Shown piece by piece: positions 59,181 through 64,000 of a DNA stretch of 64,000 nt. The position numbers and the translations under genes are program-made. This stretch comes from Isoetes taiwanensis (taxonomy: Eukaryota > Streptophyta > Lycopodiopsida > Isoetales > Isoetaceae), in NCBI GenBank assembly GCA_021234155.1, contig JAJEKV010000017.1, positions 21,936,984 through 22,000,983 of the forward strand. The letters run 5' to 3'. Position 1 is the first letter of the stretch; each line of letters begins with the position of its first letter. Under the pieces are notes generated by a model, which was given only the letters and a program-made list of their open reading frames with translations, did not search any database and was not told the origin of the DNA.

Positions 59181-62100
59181 ATCGTTTTTGCGCTTCTTAA
59201 GATGACAAACCGCCGTCAACAAACTTCCACCACCTTCGTTGTCTCAAGCTCGTGCGGTTCGAGGACACGCTTTGGGACCAACGCCGTTTCAAGACCGGCA
59301 TTCTCAGACTCCTACCGGGCTTCATCGTTTTGCTTCTCGAAGACACACCGAGTCCAAAGACGTAATGGACTTCCACCACCCTTCCAACCGTCCACCAAGT
59401 CCTCGTAGACCTAACCGGGCATCTCCTTCCAAAGAATCACCACTAGTTCGAGCGGGCTGCCACCACCCTTTGTTCCATCCGGGACTGCGAAGCTCCACAA
59501 CAAAGGGTGCTCAAGAACAAGCTACCCCCCTTTTGTAGTTTTCTCCTTCTGCAAACATACAAGGAACACGAAAACACGTAAGACCGTGAGATTCACTACA
59601 ATTTCTCTCACGGGACTTCACTACAAATGAGGATCTAAGCTCCAAAGATGCACTCCTCTTCACACAACAAGGGTTGTGACACATGGATTTGCGAATTCCA
59701 GTCCGCTCTAAAGGAGATGTTTGCAAGAACTCCTTTTCAAGATGGTACAAGAACGGCCTGATGCCACAACCTCTTATGGGCCATCACCACCCTTTAACAC
59801 CGTACCCCGCCTATTAGGAACAACTTCCGTGGTCTGTTTTCCTCTACAAGCACACCACTCGTGACAGGAAGTCACCCCCAGAGTAGAAGTTTCATCGGAA
59901 GATGAAGACACCAACGAGGAACAAAGAGATTACATGTTCTCAAGCCAATCTTCAAAGAAATTCAAGGTGGATTTTGGTTTGAGGGCTTGCTCCTCTGCAA
60001 AGAAGAAGAAATCTTATGGATGAACAGAAATGAGGAGACTTTTTGAGAACTAAATGCTGCTCATTGGGTTGCATCAACAGACTTAACATGGCTAAATTCA
60101 CGAGCGATTAGAGACAACTAGTTCCATGACATTGGCGCACTCGTAATGCCTACTTAGCTTATCATGTAAGACCAGACCGCTAACACCTTCTTGCACTACA
60201 TTAACCGGCCAAGAAGTTTGCGAAATGTTTTATGGTTGTCCACCCGCTTAGGGTCCACAAGAATGTCTAGAATACACAAAAGCGGACAAAAATCCAAAGA
60301 ATCGATGATCATTGTGGACCAAGAAGAGTTGTAACCATGCATGCCCTTGGCCGCGGTTCCTGGATGGAGAAATATTTTAGAGAAACATGTGAGAAGCTAC
60401 CTAACAAAGAACATGTATCATTTAACCGATAACATCACCAAAAGATGTTTTAATGAGTACAAAGAGACTTGCACTCTCCCCCAAAGACATCTCTTACTCA
60501 CACTTCACCGACCGTGGAAAAGTGAATTCGGTCTTGTGAAAATTCCTAGAAAACATAGAATGTCCGCTTGCTCGAGGTGTGCGTAATTAAAGAGTCAACG
60601 AAACTGCAAAGACAGAGGTCGAAAAGAAGTAAGTTCATGTTCTCCAATCTCTCACTTGTTCGGAGAAAATGCTTTGACCCGATTTCTTCTACGATATTGT
60701 GCAACGTGAGAACCTTGCCGACATCGTGAACAACAAGCGCCAGAGAGAAGAAAGCTTGCCAAGCATAAAAAAAAAAGCTCCTGAACGCCCTTTGCAATAC
60801 ATGTGCATTTGTGATTGATGGAATGGACCAAAAAACAACTCTACCACATTTTTGAACATTCCTAAAGATGTGCGGAGGAATGTTTTGTTAAGGTCCACCT
60901 TGTAGGAGCTATGGTCTTCAAAGGAAGTCTAAGGTGCAAAGTTTTTGACGTTATCCAAACTTGCATGGTGACCGAACCTCACAATTACAATTCTTAACAA
61001 GGTCTGGCGAAAGCAAGAGCAATTACCACCGGAGTGCTTTTATCCGCAACTTGACAATACTACAAGGGAGAACAAGAATCAAACACTCTTTATGCATCGT
61101 GCCATGTTAGTGGAGCTTAGGGATCTTTAGAAAAGTGAAGCTCGGTTTTCTTACTTGTAGGCCACACTCATGATCAGATTGACCAAATGTTGGCCAGATT
61201 TTTAAACTCTTTAGAAGGAAGAAGGCTTTCTGCATCTTCCTTCTTTAGTTCGAATTATTGAAGATTCTTACACTCCTACTCCGATTGGTCGATCTTCTTA
61301 AAGAGGCTAGCCGATTTCAGAGTTTGTTTTCTCTCAACGTTCAAACAGAGAACAAGCCGCGGAACAAGTTGAATGATCTCATCTTTCAACATCATATCAA
61401 GTTCTACTTGAAGGATGGCCAAAGCTTCTTACGGGGAAGAAGTATACCACAACTAAGGACCGGAGTCCGCCGAGGGATTACGCTTCCTTAAATATATTCC
61501 GGACACTTCCTTCATAGAACGGCCGGAAGCAACTTCCTCTCAAAAATCCTAAGGAGTCCAAGCGGAAGAAAAGTACCCCGTAGTCATCCTTAAAAGCCAT
61601 TGAAAATGGAATTTCCTCAGCTTTAAGTACTTTTTAGAAGAAGATGGGATGTGGTGGAGTAATTTCTTTTCGAACGTAAAATTGTTGTACAAAATATAGG
61701 CTCTAAGACAGCTTGCAAGAACCATTTCAATGGCGTAACACCTTCCATCAACCCCAAAGACAAAGCAGTCCAAGTAGCTACATTTGCACCTCGGTAGAGA
61801 AGGAGGAGGACCGAAGTCATGTGTACCTCGGACCAAGACGAGGAATGAGCCCCAAGGTAATATCACGTAAATTACCAAAGGTATGCTAATTGCTCTTTCC
61901 GACCGAGGAGGATGACAAAGGTCAATCGCTCGATACGGATAGCAAAAGTGCTTGACACATCCAAGGAGGAAGGCTTAGTCACTAAACTCAAGATTCATTG
62001 GCTTGCAACACTTCGAGAAAATGCTTTTGAAGGTAGATATGAGTTAGAAATGAGAAGCCAAGGAAAAGGGAGAAAGTCCAAGAAGGTGGGTTGTAGGGAC

Positions 62101-62340
62101 GATTTGAACCTTAATGACGTGACTATATTGTGCTATGATTTTAAATTGAAATCGACAATCGCCACTTTAAGACTATCAATTTGCTTAAAAAAAAAGCTTG
62201 TAATTATGAAGAAGATGATGAAGAAGGTGGTGACAATGCTTCACCGTCATTGTTGATAGTGATGAGGAAGATAACTCAAGCACTTCCTCGAAAGTGATAG
62301 TGAAAGAAGTGAAGGTGATGACGATGGCATAAATGAACAT
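59181..62340 (+). pseudogene. DUF7869-like mobile-element protein (probable RNase H-fold transposase)
   Basis: Plus-strand text in shifting frames gives in order: WFEGLLLCKEEEILW, a cysteine motif KHRMSACSRCA (60,551-60,583) followed by basic/charged helices, and YPQLDNTTRENKN (about 61,039-61,077). FLLVGHTHDQIDQM follows (61,148-61,189), then a C-terminal part (61,912-62,256) with KIHWLATLRENAF and DDLNLNDVTIL, and an acidic tail. The sequence QLDN..RENKN then VGHTH(E/D)xIDQ marks a widespread eukaryotic family annotated DUF7869-like, whose Asp and His/Asp residues suggest an RNase H-fold nuclease. One-base indels interrupt it, for example just before FLLVGH. I infer it is the transposase. 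Confidence 0.7.
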
Positions 62341-62690
62341 GAGGACGCCCCGATCCCTCTCTCATCACTCCCTCACACTTTTTTGCACATAACCGAGTCT
62401 TAGAAAAGATCAGAATTTTGATGTGAATATGAAGATTCTATCTTCAAATTTTGAGAATACTACAGTTTCAATTCTGGACTTACTTCAATTTTTGTTAAAT
62501 ATTTTATCCTCCTCGAAATTAGAGTTTCTCTCTTAAAACATACTTTAAGAACATTCTTTTTGCTAAGAAAAGTGACACTTTAAAAAAAAGTCAATTCCTT
62601 CGTTGCAAAAAAAATTTAGTCATTTTGGGGTCAAAATAGAATTTCATGCATCTTTTTTTTTTTTAACCTCATTTTACCCCTTTTTTGTAA
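62341..62690. other. subterminal AT-rich DNA of transposon
   Basis: Poly-T and poly-A runs, no coding signal, between the end of the plus-strand gene and the right terminal repeat. Confidence 0.5.
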
Positions 62691-62768
62691 AAAAAGGGAA
62701 TCTTTGGGGAATATTCCCTTTGCTCTCGTTTCAATGATTTGCTCCCCGTTTAATCACGCAACTTTGTT
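62691..62768 (-). repeat. right terminal inverted repeat
   Basis: Inverted partner of 54,495-54,552. It ends CCCCGTTTAATCACGCAACTTTGTT on the plus strand in two adjoining halves, and contains AAAGGGAATCTTTG further in. Confidence 0.6.
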
Positions 62769-62773
62769 ATGTA
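62769..62773 (+). repeat. 5-bp target-site duplication, right
   Basis: ATGTA directly after the element and directly before TGTTTATATTTGGGAG of the interrupted array unit. Confidence 0.85.
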
Positions 62774-64000
62774 TGTTTATATTTGGGAGTTGGTTACCGG
62801 GTTATATGATGATGATCCCCGACGTGGTAGAACTTAAAAGCCTATCACGTGTCCTCCACTTTGGGCTGCGTGAAGGCTGATAGGATAAGCCAACTAACTG
62901 TAGGATAAGCCAACTAATCTACAAGATTAGTGTGGTATAAACCAAGAAAATTGGCTTTCAGATTATTGTGGGTGGTTTATCGTTATTGCCTAAAAAATTC
63001 CCGACTTCCTAAGGCTGATTGTATCCCCGCCTACAAAGTGTGCATGTATGGCTAAAGTTTTGCCCAACCGATGTGTGGTGAGTTGGTATAGGCCTAGTAA
63101 TGCCAAAATAAATGTGCATTTGGTCATGGGTTCAAAACCGCCAATGTATGTTTATATTTGGGAGTTGGTTACCGGGTTATAACGATGATGATCCCCGACG
63201 TGGTAGAACTTAAAAGCCTATCGTGTCCTCCACTTTGGCTGCCGTGAAGGCTGTAGGATAAGCCAACTAACTGCACTGTGATTAGTGTGGTATAAACCAA
63301 GAAAAATTGGCTTTCGACATCGCGGGTCGGGTTTCGGGTTATTGCCTAAAAATTCCCGACTTCTAAGGCGGATTGTATCCGCCTACAAAGTGTGCATGTA
63401 TGGCTAAAGTTTTGCCCAACGGATGTGTGGTGAGTTGGTATAGGCCTAGTAATGCCAAAATAAATGTGCATTTGGTCATGGGTTCAAACCGCCAATGTAT
63501 GTTTATATTTGGGAGTTGGTTAATGGGGTTATAACGATGATGATCCCCGACGGGTAGAACTTAAAAGCCTATAACGCGTCCTCCACTTTGGTCGCCGTGA
63601 AGGCGGTAGGATAAACCAACTAATCTGCATAAGATTAGTGTGGTATAAACCGTAAAAATTGGCTTTCGACATCGTGGGTCGGTTTAATGGTTATTGCCTA
63701 AAAATTCCCGACTTCCTAAGGGGATTGTATCCCCGCCTACAAAGTGTGCATGTATGGCTAAAGTTTTGCCCAACGGATGTGTGGTGAGTTGGTATAGGCC
63801 TAGTAATGCCAAAATAAATGTGCATTTGGTCATGGGTTCAAACCTGGCCAATGTATGTTTTATATTTGGGAGTTGGTTACCGGGTTATACGATGATGATC
63901 CCCGACGCGGTAGAACTTAAAAGCCTATAACGTGTCCTCCACTTTGGCTCGCCGTGAAGGCGGTAGGATAAGCCAACTAATCTGTACAAGATTAGTGTGG
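62769..64000 (+). repeat. tandem array resumes, three core copies, runs off the window
   Basis: Same ~350-bp unit as 47,456-54,494, with cores at about 63,045, 63,401 and 63,753. The first unit is the 3' part of the one split by the transposon. The block continues to the last base, so the array is longer than the window. Confidence 0.95.

Larger units (their letters stand above)
54495..62768. mobile_element. two-gene DNA transposon with methyltransferase, inserted in the tandem array
   Basis: The 8,274-bp block splits one array unit exactly and is bounded by ATGTA on both sides. Its ends form imperfect terminal inverted repeats. The left end begins AAC..., with ATTAAACGGAG at +12 and CAAAGATCCCTTT near +43. 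The reverse complement of the right end begins AAC..., with ATTAAACGGGG at +15 and CAAAGATTCCCTTT near +64. Two divergent genes meet around 58.45-59.15 kb: a DNA methyltransferase (-) and a DUF7869-like protein (+). Both are frameshifted, so the copy looks dead. The 5-bp duplication and gene pair do not fit hAT (8 bp), MULE (9), CACTA or Harbinger (3), and the family is unnamed to me. Confidence 0.8.

Noticed and set aside
54495-62768. Integrated giant-virus DNA, suggested by the DNA methyltransferase.
   Set aside because: The 5-bp target duplication, inverted ends and DUF7869-like gene fit a transposon. No capsid, polymerase or other viral hallmark was seen.

Overview
The window looks like nuclear DNA from a land plant with a large, repeat-rich genome. 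The reasons are hevein-domain (CBM18) proteins, a receptor kinase of the L-type lectin-RLK class, a plant class V GH18 chitinase, a pentatricopeptide-like fragment, a LINE and long decayed intergenic stretches. The hevein plus GH18 combination and the decayed sequence make a fern, horsetail or gymnosperm more likely than a flowering plant, but no rRNA or organelle marker settles this. Most coding regions carry frameshifts. Some may be sequencing errors in G/C runs, so 'pseudogene' here means broken as read.

Layout. (1) 0.66-37.7 kb is a rearranged inverted duplication. The fuller arm (26.37-37.68 kb) holds, left to right, an FCP1/NIF-like HAD phosphatase (-), a coiled-coil gene remnant (-), a hevein-hevein-GH18 chitinase (-) and a hevein-hevein-transmembrane-kinase receptor (+), the last two head to head. 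The inverted left arm (0.66-19.66 kb) keeps the ends of this locus. It has lost most of the chitinase and receptor, and carries a 1.55-kb insertion in the phosphatase and a 13-kb insertion at 6.09-19.24 kb. A foldback element with long inverted arms (9.1-11.1 kb) lies inside the 13-kb insertion. A third partial copy (20.87-22.11 kb) keeps only the kinase tail. A decayed DNA methyltransferase gene (22.1-26.4 kb) fills the space between the arms.

(2) 37.7-47.4 kb is decayed intergenic DNA with a PPR-like scrap, a (CT)n(CA)n microsatellite, the 5' part of a LINE (ORF1 plus endonuclease start) and a UTP14 fragment.

(3) 47.46-64.0 kb is a tandem array of about 350-bp units (23 copies seen, running off the window end). 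Each unit has a nearly invariant core with tRNA-type A-box and B-box sequences and two short hairpins. One unit is interrupted by an 8.27-kb DNA transposon (54,495-62,768) flanked by a 5-bp target-site duplication. The transposon has imperfect terminal inverted repeats and two divergent genes: an N6/N4-type DNA methyltransferase (-) and a protein with the QLDN..RENKN and VGHTHxxIDQ motifs of DUF7869-like eukaryotic mobile-element proteins (+).

The two leading points are the two-gene methyltransferase transposon and the hevein-ectodomain lectin-type receptor kinase paired head to head with a hevein chitinase.
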